A stretch of DNA of 64,000 bases. It comes from Corynebacterium marambiense (GTDB lineage: Bacteria; Actinomycetota; Actinomycetes; Mycobacteriales; Mycobacteriaceae). The DNA lies in the NCBI RefSeq assembly GCF_016342275.1, contig NZ_JAEIOT010000005.1:124001-188000 (forward strand), written 5' to 3'. How positions within the stretch are numbered: the first letter of the stretch is position 1; each line of letters opens with the position of its first letter. Positions 28,769 to 37,667 of the stretch are shown piece after piece. The notes under the pieces are model-generated. The model saw only the letters and a list, made by a program, of their open reading frames with translations. It did no database searches and was not told the origin of the DNA. The position numbers and the translations under genes are program-made.

Positions 28769-29830
28769 ATGAAACAACGTCCCACCCAGAATCTCGTCAA
28801 CGCGTTCGTCCGACACACCACCGGTGTGCTCGAGCTGAATCGGCCCAAGGCCTTGAATTCCCTCAATCACGAGATGGTGGACATCATCTCGGAAGCTCTG
28901 GAGAAATGGCGGGACGATGATTCCGTGCACCGCGTCGTCATCTGTTCCTCGTCCGAGCGCGGTTTCTGTGCGGGTGGAGACGTCCGCTCCTGCCGTGAGG
29001 AGGGGTTGGCCGGGGACTTCGACTCCGGTGACCGATTCTTCCGCGCTGAGTACGAGATGAACCGGCAGCTCGAGGAGTTTCCGAAAACAGTAGTCGCGGT
29101 CATCGACGGCGTCGCGATGGGAGGTGGGCTCGGCGTGTCAGTCCACGGTTCCCACCGGGTCATCACCGAGAAGGCGTTCGCCGCGATGCCGGAGATGGCC
29201 ATCGGATTCATTCCCGATGTCGGCACCACCTGGATGATGCAGCGCATGGTCGGGGAGACCGGCGAGGCTCTCCCTGAGCTCGCCACGTTCCTCGGCATCA
29301 CCGGATGGCGCCTGACACCCGCGGACATGCTCTGGTCCGGTCTCGCCACGGACCTCATCGCCTCCGTGGACGTTGACCGGTTCATCGACACCGTCATCGC
29401 CGAGTCCCTTGATGATGCGCTTGAGCAGTACGCGCGCCCCATTGACTTCGTGGACGCCGGGGAACTCGAGGGACTCCTCCCCGACATCCGGGCCACCTTC
29501 GGGCACGATTCCTGGGCGGACATCGACCGCGCACTGAACTCTCACGGCAACTCCGATTTCGTGGCTCGGGTCCGGGAGCTGATGGCGAAATCCAGCCCCA
29601 CCTCCGTCGTCGCGGCAGCCGAACTCTACGCGGCGAACCGCGGGGCGCGGGACATCGCGCACGCCCTCGACAACGAGTACGCACTGGGGGCGGTACTCCG
29701 GCGGGAACACGATTTCTCCGAAGGCGTGCGCGCTGTGCTCGTGGACAAGGACCGGAACCCGACCTTCGATCCGTCCGACACCGGGGACGTCGACGTCGAC
29801 TTCTACCGGACGATCCTGAATCACCGCTAG
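28769..29830 (+). CDS. Enoyl-CoA hydratase/isomerase family protein, 3-hydroxyisobutyryl-CoA hydrolase-like
   Basis: A 353-residue crotonase-fold enzyme. The length and the motifs GFCAGGDVR (about 66-74), DGVAMGGGLGVSVHGSHRV (about 112-130) and PEMAIGFIPDVG (about 143-154, with the catalytic Glu) match 3-hydroxyisobutyryl-CoA hydrolases (EC 3.1.2.4) of valine breakdown better than the shorter enoyl-CoA hydratases. No other valine-pathway gene is near, so the substrate is tentative. The next 700 bp downstream hold no gene. Confidence 0.83.
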   Translation: MKQRPTQNLVNAFVRHTTGVLELNRPKALNSLNHEMVDIISEALEKWRDDDSVHRVVICSSSERGFCAGGDVRSCREEGLAGDFDSGDRFFRAEYEMNRQLEEFPKTVVAVIDGVAMGGGLGVSVHGSHRVITEKAFAAMPEMAIGFIPDVGTTWMMQRMVGETGEALPELATFLGITGWRLTPADMLWSGLATDLIASVDVDRFIDTVIAESLDDALEQYARPIDFVDAGELEGLLPDIRATFGHDSWADIDRALNSHGNSDFVARVRELMAKSSPTSVVAAAELYAANRGARDIAHALDNEYALGAVLRREHDFSEGVRAVLVDKDRNPTFDPSDTGDVDVDFYRTILNHR

Positions 29831-30537
29831 GACGCGGAACTCAGCGACGATGTATGCATGCTGCGAGTTTGTCAAGAACGTGCAGCGTGCTACGAAGTGG
29901 TTTTCCACCATGCCCGGAAAACCGGCCACCAACTCTGCGCCGCAGGCGAGCGCATGACCGACGCGGCCATCATCGACACCGATGAGCACGCTGAGACCGT
30001 CATCCAGTGTCACCGCGTGGAGGGGCGAGAAAGTGAGATGCCTCAGCTGCGTGACCGCCAGACAACGGACCGTCGTGTGCGTGGACACATCACTCAATCC
30101 AAGGCCAGCCCAGGCACATCTACTGCTCCGGGAGGTGCCACAAGCGGTGATCGCAAAACAACGAGCCACCATGGGGGCGCACGGGTGGACAGGAAACCCC
30201 ACAACGCTGGAAAACACATCCCAACGACGACTACGCAGAAGCACAACTGAAGAAACGAGAAGCAGCCAATGTGCTGAAGTAATTCAGCACAGATGAGGAT
30301 AAGGGTCGTGCTTTAGCCGATATAGCCTCGTGGAGAGGGTCTGGTTATAATCCTTCCAGTGTGGAAGTCGCGCGAAAATCAAAAATGAGGACTGTCTGTG
30401 TGGAGGGCTAATGAGCAGTGGAGCGGGCTAGGAATCTCTCGCAAACGTGGGTTTCCTAAATTCCGTTATTAAATGGCGGACTCGTAGGTAATATGCGGTT
30501 CCCCTGCATCAGACCCGTGTAAATTCCAGCTGTATCA
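29831..30537. other. Gene-poor interval, possible decayed coding remnants
   Basis: About 700 bp without a convincing gene. Open frames on both strands are of biased, low-complexity composition. A short reading on the plus strand ending at about 30282 (QRWKTHPNDDYAEAQLKKRE) looks protein-like but has a TGA some 40 codons upstream and no start. Base composition shifts to lower G+C from about 30250. It is probably a relic of foreign DNA. Confidence 0.5.
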
Positions 30538-30693
30538 CTAACGCTTTTGTGAATGCCGGACAAAAAGAGCAGTCATTGCCGCAGCCACCACTGTTGCCGG
30601 CCGCGGATCATCGACGCCCAATAAAGGCAACACACTCCACGCCACACCAGCTACCACCAGCACAGCTAGTACGAGGGTAATCAAGCTCTTCAT
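30538..30693 (-). CDS. Small hydrophobic membrane peptide, 51 residues
   Basis: A short frame not overlapping any other gene. ATG at 30693 is preceded by AGGAGAG (11 nt spacing) and TATATAAG further up, a plausible promoter. The peptide starts MKSLITLVLAVLVVAGVAWS, then a short polar DDPRP turn and a second hydrophobic run (TVVAAAMTALFV), ending HSQKR. This is the pattern of a two-helix hairpin membrane peptide with a basic end. No family is recognised. Its regular layout in a gene-poor stretch argues that it is real. Confidence 0.45.
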   Translation of the reverse strand: MKSLITLVLAVLVVAGVAWSVLPLLGVDDPRPATVVAAAMTALFVRHSQKR

Positions 30694-30758
30694 ATCACTT
30701 CAGTCTCTCCTACTTATATAGGTGAACCTCGAGGGAGCGCATCAACTACCAGCACCAG

Positions 30759-30944
30759 ATGTGGGAGTCCACCCCGGTAACAATACCACCGGTGACTGCG
30801 GTCGGTCCGGCACCAGCGAGACAGTCAACTCCAGTAAACCAGGTGTCAGCTGCGTACTCCGCAACTCACCACCACCACCGGCCACAGCATTTTTACCAAC
30901 GTGCCCCCAGTGCCCAAAATGGCGTGTACACGATGGAACGGTAA
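30759..30944 (+). CDS. Doubtful 61-residue Pro/His-rich ORF, maybe the end of a lost gene
   Basis: The frame contains a Thr/Pro/Val-rich stretch, four consecutive His and ends YTMER. The open frame extends a few codons upstream to a TGA near 30722 without a better start and has no ribosome site. It could be the C-terminal relic of a surface or mobilisation protein. Product unknown. Confidence 0.2.
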   Translation: MWESTPVTIPPVTAVGPAPARQSTPVNQVSAAYSATHHHHRPQHFYQRAPSAQNGVYTMER

Positions 30945-31387
30945 CCGCGATAGCGCGGTCTGAAATCTGGTTAGAGGTGAGAGTTGCACTGCTACCCGAA
31001 CTATATTTCAGCTAGGTAGAAAGTACATCCACGACAGTTCCGATGGAAAATACAACGTTGATACATCGATTGATGTTTGCGCCACTAGGTGTGAAACGAT
31101 TATCCTCGCTGGGGTTGCCACGATATTCCCACCTTCCTGTTCGACGGTCTGAACATTCGCCCTATGCTCGTTTGTTGCCGTAGCTTATGCGGAAATACTC
31201 ACTCCAACGGACATGGCAGTAGATAGGGCAGCTACCTCAACGGGGGTTGTTGCTTGTCGCCGCCCTTTTTTCGAATAAATTGTTAAACGGACCCCACTTC
31301 CAGAATGGAAAAATAGGCTACTTTGCTTGATTCTTCTTTTCCCCTCTTTACTCGGTCCTCAGGGCCTAATCGTTGGTCGGGTGGTGG
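30945..31387. other. Gene-free, lower-G+C interval before ribM
   Basis: About 440 bp. On the minus strand between roughly 31016 and 31250 one frame reads like protein over about 75 codons but is broken by a TAA, with no start or ribosome site, so it looks like a relic. A plus-strand frame at 31323 overlaps the ribM end and is not supported. No clear terminator was seen. Confidence 0.4.
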
Positions 31388-32125
31388 TCAGACCGTCGCT
31401 GGCCGCTTTTGCTGTTCAGCGGGGACATTGACTGTCTTGTGGACCTTCATCCAGACGGTGAACCCCCAAATGACGAATGCCCCGTACACCAGGTACAGCA
31501 CAGCGGAGGGGTAGTAGCCGGCGATGAGTAGCAGGGGGACGCCGACGATGTCGACGCCTATCCAGATGAGCCAGAACTCGGTCCAACCACGGGCCATCCC
31601 GTAGGTCGCGAGTACGGAACCGGTGAAAATCCAGGCGTCGGCCCACGGACCCCAGGACCCTAGCGCCGAGAAGATCATCGCGAAACCGATGGTGCCGACG
31701 ATGCCGGCGACTAGCAACCCGAGGCGTTCGCGTCTCGTGGCCCAACGGGGCTGGACTGCAGCGGTGTCCTCGTGGGGCTCGGTGACGATGGATCGGGAGG
31801 GATCGGTCTCCGCAGATTCCCGCAGACCCCGCTTCCGTGCCCGGGACCATTGGTACCAGCCGTAGATGGAGACGATAAGGAACATGACCTGGCGGCCGGC
31901 CTGACCGTAGAGATCCAGGGCCTGAGGGGTGTTGAATACCCCGCCGAGGAATACGGTGAACAGAAGCAGGTTGCCGACGATACCGATGGGCCAGGCCCAG
32001 ACGACGCGTTTCATTCCGCCGTAGGCACTGGCGAGGCCGAAGGCGTTACCGATGATCTCCCGCCAGAGGATGGGGACGCCGCCGATGGAGACCGTCGCGT
32101 CAAGTAGATCGGTGAAAGGATTCAT
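31388..32125 (-). CDS. ribM: Riboflavin transporter, PnuC-fold (PnuX/RibM)
   Basis: A 245-residue membrane protein with about seven helices, including the PnuC hallmarks WPIGIVGNLLLF and YGWYQW. PnuC proteins carry nicotinamide riboside, but the sub-family preceded by an FMN riboswitch carries riboflavin, shown for C. glutamicum PnuX. The riboswitch at 32253-32397 on the same strand therefore decides the call. ATG at 32125 has GGAG 5 nt upstream; the frame extending to 32209 is leader. A cytoplasmic loop (about 95-135) is polar and longer than usual. Confidence 0.85.
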   Translation of the reverse strand: MNPFTDLLDATVSIGGVPILWREIIGNAFGLASAYGGMKRVVWAWPIGIVGNLLLFTVFLGGVFNTPQALDLYGQAGRQVMFLIVSIYGWYQWSRARKRGLRESAETDPSRSIVTEPHEDTAAVQPRWATRRERLGLLVAGIVGTIGFAMIFSALGSWGPWADAWIFTGSVLATYGMARGWTEFWLIWIGVDIVGVPLLLIAGYYPSAVLYLVYGAFVIWGFTVWMKVHKTVNVPAEQQKRPATV

Positions 32126-32252
32126 GGTTCTCCCTGATGTGAAAGCGGGGTGTGGACATGGATCCTCGGGGCTGAAAAACCGCACCGGCACGGTGTACGC
32201 CGGGATCACCGTGAGAACGGGTCGCCGACATCCGGGGGTACCGGACGTGCAG

Positions 32253-32397
32253 GTTCTCTCTCATCCGGACTATGACCGTCGGCTCCGGAATCACACCGGA
32301 TCTGCTGACCCACCGCACGGTGACCGTGTGATGGCGCTCGCGGGCTACACCGTGAAGGTGTCACCGCCGGTGGGGACTTCCACCCCGCCCTGAGAAC
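32253..32397 (-). promoter_or_regulatory. FMN riboswitch (RFN element)
   Basis: On the minus strand the element shows the conserved RFN blocks in order: CAGGGCGGGGTG, CCCCACCGGCGGT, AGCCCGCGAGCG, GGTCAGCAGATCCGGTG, TTCCGGAGCCGACGGT and AGTCCGGATGAGAGA. The closing helix P1 pairs GTTCTC (32253-32258) with GAGAAC (32392-32397). FMN binding should switch off ribM, 128 nt downstream. Confidence 0.95.
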
Positions 32398-32415
32398 ACC
32401 GACAAGCCTAGCCGG

Positions 32416-33681
32416 TCACCCGGTCGTCGCGTTCAGAACCCCACCATCTGCGGAAAAGCGGACGGTCACCGTGCCGTCCTGTGTCTGCAGTGATACGGAA
32501 TCCCGGGAATCAGGTGTGGCGCGAATCCCGAGGTTCCGGAACCTCGCGTATGCGGCGACTGCCCGGCTTGCATCGATCCCTCCCAGATCGGCGCCGCGGA
32601 TCGTGTTGATAACCGCGGTCACCGCCGCCGTGGTGGGGGGCGGAAGAACAAGGTCACGGTTGGTAAAGACCACGATGGCCCAGGTATCGGCGGTGAACTG
32701 CACGGTGGAGTGGAACCACTTGTCGAGAACCGGTTTTGCCGCGGAGACGAGATCAAGCTCCCGGGCGAGCGGCAGAGGAAGCGTCGGGGCGACCAATACC
32801 GGGATACCCTCGCGGCGGCCGAATTCCCGGACCTGGTGGCAGTCGGTCGTACCGGGTGTCGCGGAGATGTTCCGATCGGCCCAGCCCCAGCACCAGGTGT
32901 CACCCGTGACCGTAGCCAGAACGGTTCCCTGGACTGGTGCCACGACACCGTCCGGTGTCCGCAGGGTGATTCGCCCCGCCTCGAGGTCGACGGTGACGGC
33001 GGCGCCGGGGAAGACTGCATCCAGGTACATCTGCGATTCAATGGAGTTGAGCAGAGCATCCGATCGGACCTGGTCGATGTCGAGTCCACCCGCAATGTCC
33101 CGCAGACGCCCGTTTTCCACCCGGGCGGAGGCTCCGTCGGAGAAGTGCCACACAGACCCGTCGACCCGGACACCCAGGCCCCTGATCGCTGCGAAGCCGG
33201 ACAGCGCGCGGTCGATATCGTCGGTCGCCCCCGGCGTCCCGGCTGCGGTGATCAGCGCGGTACGGGTGTCTCCGAAGGGTTGCGGTGGGTCGAGGCACAC
33301 GACTGCCGTTGTCCCGTCCGACATCGGGGCCAGCAGCCCCGGGGTGCATCCGTGAAGGGTGCGGGCTGCGGCGAGGAGCTCATCGCTGGGGGCCTGGGGG
33401 CCGGACAGCTCGGGAATCTCGAACCGTGTAGCCGCATCGGCGACGATGTCGCTGCACCAGGTCCAGATCCCGTCACGGATCTCCGCGACGATGGTTCCCG
33501 TGGTGGCGAGATCCGGAGCTCCGTGTCGTGCCGCGTGGACCTCCATCCGGTCGCCGGCGCGGTTGAAATCGATTCCCTTGGTATCCCTGAGGGAGGACAC
33601 GAAGGCCGCGTCGGCGTCAGCGCAGGCGATCGCGCCGTCAGCGACGATCTCCGCGAGTGTCCGTGGTGCGGGATGTTCCAT
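32416..33681 (-). CDS. Protein with duplicated DUF6882-like domain, unknown function
   Basis: A 421-residue soluble, acidic protein without signal peptide or membrane helices. Two related halves are visible: each has a strand ending in a Trp-rich motif (IWTWCSD at about residue 71-77 and TWCWGWAD at about 261-268), preceded by a region describing an ATVTGDTW-type strand. TWxWGWAN motifs occur in DUF6882 proteins of actinobacteria, which is my best match; function is not known for them. ATG at 33681; CTCCTT-type complement upstream gives AAGGAG. It is divergent from gntR. Confidence 0.6.
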   Translation of the reverse strand: MEHPAPRTLAEIVADGAIACADADAAFVSSLRDTKGIDFNRAGDRMEVHAARHGAPDLATTGTIVAEIRDGIWTWCSDIVADAATRFEIPELSGPQAPSDELLAAARTLHGCTPGLLAPMSDGTTAVVCLDPPQPFGDTRTALITAAGTPGATDDIDRALSGFAAIRGLGVRVDGSVWHFSDGASARVENGRLRDIAGGLDIDQVRSDALLNSIESQMYLDAVFPGAAVTVDLEAGRITLRTPDGVVAPVQGTVLATVTGDTWCWGWADRNISATPGTTDCHQVREFGRREGIPVLVAPTLPLPLARELDLVSAAKPVLDKWFHSTVQFTADTWAIVVFTNRDLVLPPPTTAAVTAVINTIRGADLGGIDASRAVAAYARFRNLGIRATPDSRDSVSLQTQDGTVTVRFSADGGVLNATTG

Positions 33682-33810
33682 GGGTGGTGTGCTCCTTCGG
33701 TGGTTTGTGTCTCCACTCTAACCGCGGGCACCCGACGCTCATCGGTAGTCGACCCTGTATTAGCCTGAGCGGTGCAGTTGTAATCGCAGCAGTGGAGGAC
33801 TTCGCAGCAG

Positions 33811-34179
33811 ATGGACATCCGTCTTGATCCCCTGTCCGACGTTCCGATCTTCATGCAGCTCCATGACGCAATCGTGTGCGCCATCGCCCGCAGCGAGATC
33901 GTCCCGGGGGAGCACCTGGATTCAGTGAGGTCAGTGGCCGCTTCCCTGGGGATCAACCCGGCGACCGTGAAGAAGGCCTATGACCTGCTCCAGTCGGATG
34001 GGATCATCGAAACGAGTCACCGCTTCGGCAGCGTGGTCCAGGCCCCTGGGAAACCCGTAGCAGGGGCTGTGGAGCGCCTGGTCGTGGAGCTCCGTGTGCT
34101 CGTCGCGCGGGCGCGTTGTCAGGGGATTGCCGGATCCACTGTGCTCGATCTAGTGGAGGCGGAGCTCAACCGCACCTGA
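33811..34179 (+). CDS. GntR-family (YtrA subfamily) transcriptional regulator
   Basis: A 122-residue regulator with a winged helix (PIFMQLHDAIVCAIARSEI then LDSVRSVAASLGINPATVKKAYDLL, quoted in part) and only a short dimerising tail, the layout of YtrA-type GntR proteins, which usually control adjacent ABC transporters. None lies beside it; the divergent neighbour is the DUF6882-like gene. GGAGG lies 12 nt before the ATG. A TAGCCT element at about 33761 is a likely -10. The 3' end overlaps the end of the convergent tetR gene by 61 nt. Confidence 0.8.
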   Translation: MDIRLDPLSDVPIFMQLHDAIVCAIARSEIVPGEHLDSVRSVAASLGINPATVKKAYDLLQSDGIIETSHRFGSVVQAPGKPVAGAVERLVVELRVLVARARCQGIAGSTVLDLVEAELNRT

Positions 34180-34793
34180 CCACCGTGCGGGGTGTATATC
34201 TGATTCACGCCGCCCCGGACCACAGCGAAGGCCCTCCTGAGGAGGGTGATCGGGTCATCGACGTCGCGACCGTGCCGGAGCTCGAACTCGTGATAGATCA
34301 GCGCGGTGAATCCGGAGTGGAGGGTCGCGTGAACGGCGACGATGTCCTCGAATCCGGTCAGTCCGAGTCGTTCGGTGAGGATCCGGTCGACAGCGTCACG
34401 GAGGGTCGCGAGCTGATGCTCACCGGCATCGGCGGGGTTCGTGGACAGGAGAGCGCGTGTCAACCGGTCGAGGGCGAGGAAGGAGTCCACACCGGCGGCC
34501 CCTGAAATCGTCTCGCCGATGATCAGCTGTTCCACGGCGGAGATCGGGTCGCTCCCTTCGGCGAGCTCGGCGAGCTTCTCGCCGAGCTTCTCCATGCTGG
34601 ATTCGATGAATGTGAGCAGTGCCTTTTCGCGGGAGTCGAAGTAGTTGTGGAACGTACGCTGTGAGACGCCTGCGGCCGCCGTAATGGCGGCGACGGTCAT
34701 GCCCTCGACCCCGTGCTCGTAGGCGAGTTCGGCGGTGCAGCGGGCCAGGGTGGTGCGGGTGGTCGCCTTCTTCGTCTCGCGTATTCCGGTCAT
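34119..34793 (-). CDS. TetR-family transcriptional regulator
   Basis: A 224-residue regulator. The HTH reads MTVAAITAAAGVSQRTFHNYF with the typical Phe-His-Asn-Tyr-Phe ending, followed by a helical ligand domain. The last about 20 residues are encoded opposite the 3' end of gntR and are Ser/Thr-rich, unlike a TetR core, so the C-terminus may have been extended by loss of the original stop. Targets are not evident; it faces the feo region across a 500-bp gap. Confidence 0.82.
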   Translation of the reverse strand: MTGIRETKKATTRTTLARCTAELAYEHGVEGMTVAAITAAAGVSQRTFHNYFDSREKALLTFIESSMEKLGEKLAELAEGSDPISAVEQLIIGETISGAAGVDSFLALDRLTRALLSTNPADAGEHQLATLRDAVDRILTERLGLTGFEDIVAVHATLHSGFTALIYHEFELRHGRDVDDPITLLRRAFAVVRGGVNQIYTPHGGQVRLSSASTRSSTVDPAIP

Positions 34794-35319
34794 GCATCAA
34801 GTTTAACGCGCCGGTCATCGGCAATCCGTCGGGCGGTGACGACACCGGTTGTCGTGTGAAGCGTGTTAGACACCTCACTTCGGGGGTGGGCGACGAACGC
34901 TTCAACAGGTGCCCGGAAGGATCCTCCGGTGGAGCGTTGCCGGTGGTGCGGATCGTTCGGTACGGTCCCGGTATCAATTCCGCAGTCGCCTGCGAGTCAT
35001 GCGGCCTGCAGTGACGTGAGGTTGTTCATATTCGTCGAGACGTGCTCGACTTTTCAGGGTAGGAACTCTTCAGACATGGGAAGCATATCTAAATGAGGGC
35101 CCTATGCAGTGGTGGGGCCCAAAAGCTCTATTGGAGTCAAAATACGTAAGGCTCAATTAGATGATTATCTTGATGGGTGGCGGGGGTAGCTCAAATAAAA
35201 TCGGGAGCGCATCCACGTTCCTCTGGGCCTGGTATTCCTCCGGCGGTTTGCCAACCTCCGCACCGGCCCGTACACACGTTCACCGGGGGCCGATCGGCCC
35301 CATATCGAGAGGACTGACC
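34794..35319. other. Intergenic stretch before feoA with a possible broken zinc-ribbon gene
   Basis: About 525 bp. Between 34920 and 35016 two overlapping plus-strand frames read RCRWCGSFGTV and INSAVACESCGLQ-stop. Joined by a one-base shift they would make a small CxxC...CxxC zinc ribbon, so this may be a frameshifted remnant. A GC-rich hairpin (GGGCCC arms) lies at about 35098-35120, followed by an AT-rich segment with a DtxR-like box. Confidence 0.35.
35142..35160 (+). promoter_or_regulatory. Weak DtxR-box-like sequence upstream of feoA
   Basis: 13 of 19 positions fit TWAGGTWAGSCTWACCTWA, with the core TAAGGCT. It lies about 160 nt before the feoA start in an AT-rich, promoter-like stretch. 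The right half is poor. Confidence 0.3.
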
Positions 35320-35575
35320 ATGTCCACGGTCGAACAATCCGGGTCAGGTAACACGGTGAAACCGGACCCGGTTACGCTCCACACCCTCAAGGCCGGCTCG
35401 GGTGGAGTGATGGTCCGGACCGCGGCTGCGTAGGCGGCGTGCTGAGCTCGGTTTCCGCGATGGATCGCGGATTGAGGTCGTACAGACCTGTTCAGGAGGA
35501 GCCCGAGTCGTCCGGATCGGGCAGTCCCGCTACGCCCTCGACAAGCGGACCGCCACCGACATCTACATCAGCTGA
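35320..35575 (+). pseudogene. feoA: feoA, ferrous iron transport accessory protein, frameshifted
   Basis: ATG at 35320 follows GAGAGGA by 6 nt and opens a FeoA-like SH3 protein (VTLHTLKAGSGGVMVRTAAA), which runs into TAG at about 35431. In another frame the protein continues as LGFRDGSRIEVVQ and ends with ALDKRTATDIYIS and a stop at 35573-35575. The distance from start to stop is off by one base from a whole number of codons, so a single indel near 35420-35440 breaks the gene. FeoA is a small cytosolic partner of the FeoB iron channel. Confidence 0.75.
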
Positions 35576-35653
35576 ACATCTCCCCTCCCCATGGTCGGTG
35601 CAGCACACCGCAGGCCACCAGTGCTCTCCTCATGACTGAATCGAACGGACACC

Positions 35654-37667
35654 ATGAACATCCATACCAGCCGACCACAGAGCCACGGCGCCTCCTGCCA
35701 CGGTGGCGGAGGGCTCGCTCCGGCGCCACCCGGAATCCCCGTCGTGGCTCTGGTCGGAGCCCCGAACGCCGGGAAATCCACGCTGTTCAACGCTTTGACA
35801 GGGGCCCGGGCTGTGATGGGGAACTGGCCGGGGACCACGGTGGAGGGCTGCCGTGGACGCTGGCGCGCCGGGACCGCGAAGGACCGCACCGTCGACGTCA
35901 TCGACTTCCCCGGTGCCTACTCACTCGATCCGATGAGCCCCGACGAGGAGTTCACCCGTGCGAAGCTCATCGATGATCCCGTGGATGAGCGGCCCGACGC
36001 GGTTCTCGTCGTCGACGCCGCCAACCTCGCCTTCTGCCTCTACCTGGTCGCCCAGATCGCGGAGGAGCCCTACCGTATCGTCGTGGCGCTGACGAAGCTC
36101 GATGTCGCCGCGTCCCGGGTATCTCCGTCGACGTCTACGCACTCTCCCGTGCCGCGGGTGTTCCGGTTGTCGCAGTGGATCCGCGCCGCAACGAACTGTC
36201 CGATCTGACGAACACGGTCGCCCGGGAACTCGCGCGGAGTTCCTGCTGTGTGTCTCCGGTCCGTCCGGTCGCGACGGCGGACGGTGCAGAGACGGATGAG
36301 GAGGACGCGGACTTCGCCCGGGAAGACGCCCGCTTCGCGTGGGTGGATGGGGTCTGCCGGGATGCCGTAACCAGCGGTCCCGCCGCCAACAGCGTGTCCG
36401 ACCGGATCGACCGGGTCGCCCTGCATCCCGTGTCGGGGCCCCTGGTGTTCCTCGCGGCCATGTGGCTCGTGTTCCAGATCACCACGACCGAGGCCGCACT
36501 GATGCAGGACTACCTGGACGGGCTGTTCGGTGAGCCCGTCACCGACGGCGCGCTGTGGATCATGAACACCATCGGCCTCACCTGGGAACCCCTGCGCGGA
36601 TTGGTCACCGAGGGGACAGATCGGAGGCGTGGGCATGGTGCTGACCTTCGTGCCACTCATGGCGCTGATGTTCCTCTGCCTGGTGGTGCTCGAGGATTCC
36701 GGCTACATGGCCCACGCGGCGGTGGTCGCCGACCGCCTCATGCGCGCCATCGGTCTGCCCGGGAAGGCCTTCATCCCGCTGATCGTCGGCTTCGGCTGCA
36801 ACGTGCCGCCGATATCGGCGACCCGGGTACTCGGCTCCGCGCGCCAACGGCTGGTCGCCTGCCTGCTGGCCCCGTTCACCTCGTGTTCGGCCCGTCTCAC
36901 GGTCTACGTCATGGTCGCCAGCGTGTTCTTCCCCGAGCATTCTGGGACCGTGGTGTTCGTGATGTACTTGATCTCCATCGGGCTCGTGGTGCTCACCGGA
37001 CTCGGGCTGCTCACCATGGTCTGGCGGACACTCGGTTCCGAACCCCTCGTCATTGATCTCCCCGTGTACCAGCTTCCCGGCCCCAGGCTGGCGCTGTCCG
37101 TGATGTGGATGCGGCTGAAGGGCTTCCTGCACACCGCGGGACGCATCATCGTGGCCACGGTCATCGTCGTCTGGGCGCTCCAGTCCACCCCAGTGATCGG
37201 GGGAATACGAGGACCTGCCTCCCCAGGACAGTGCCTACGGTGCCGTGTCCTCGACGATGGCCCCGGTGTTCGAGCCGCCGCTTCGATTCCTGGTCGCTCA
37301 CTGGGGTCCTGATCACCGGCTTAGTCTTCGTAGCGAAGGAGGCGGTCATCTCACCGTGGGCGCAGACCTACGCGGTCGAGGACCCCACGGACGCCGATCC
37401 GGAGGAGCAGGCCGAGAGTCCGCTCGCGGCCGTGATCCGGGTGGACTTCGCCGAGGCCTCCGGCGGGTACGCCCTGGCCGCGGTGGGGGCCTTCAGATCT
37501 TCCTGCTGGCGTACACACCGTGCGTGGCGACGCTCGCGGCCCAACGGCGCGAGATTGGGCTGTGGTGGACGGTGGTCGGGACGGTCGTCCAGCTGACCGG
37601 TGCCTGGGCACTGGCCGTCCTGGTGTTCAACGCACTCAGACTGGTGCTGTACTGGCGTGGCCGTTGA
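35654..37667 (+). pseudogene. feoB: feoB, ferrous iron transporter, broken by about five frameshifts
   Basis: The G domain opens normally: P-loop GAPNAGKST, GNWPGTTVE and DFPGAYSL, but the NKxD position reads TKLD. The reading frame then changes near 36115, 36612, 37200, 37275 and 37490. In the right frame each piece is well conserved: VLTFVPLMALMFLCL, LEDSGYMAHAAVV, GFGCNVPPISATR, TSCSARLTVYVM, FDSWSLTG, FVAKEAVIS and the last helices to a stop at 37665-37667. So nearly the whole FeoB can be reconstructed, but not from one frame. Either decay is recent, or the sequence has errors here. Confidence 0.85.

Noticed and set aside
29858..30296. Two overlapping plus-strand ORFs of 105-130 residues after the CoA-hydrolase gene
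   Set aside because: Neither has a ribosome site or recognisable domain; composition is random-like and the minus-strand frame is equally open.
31323..31514. 63-residue plus-strand ORF at the end of ribM
   Set aside because: It overlaps the ribM coding end, has no ribosome site and no similarity.
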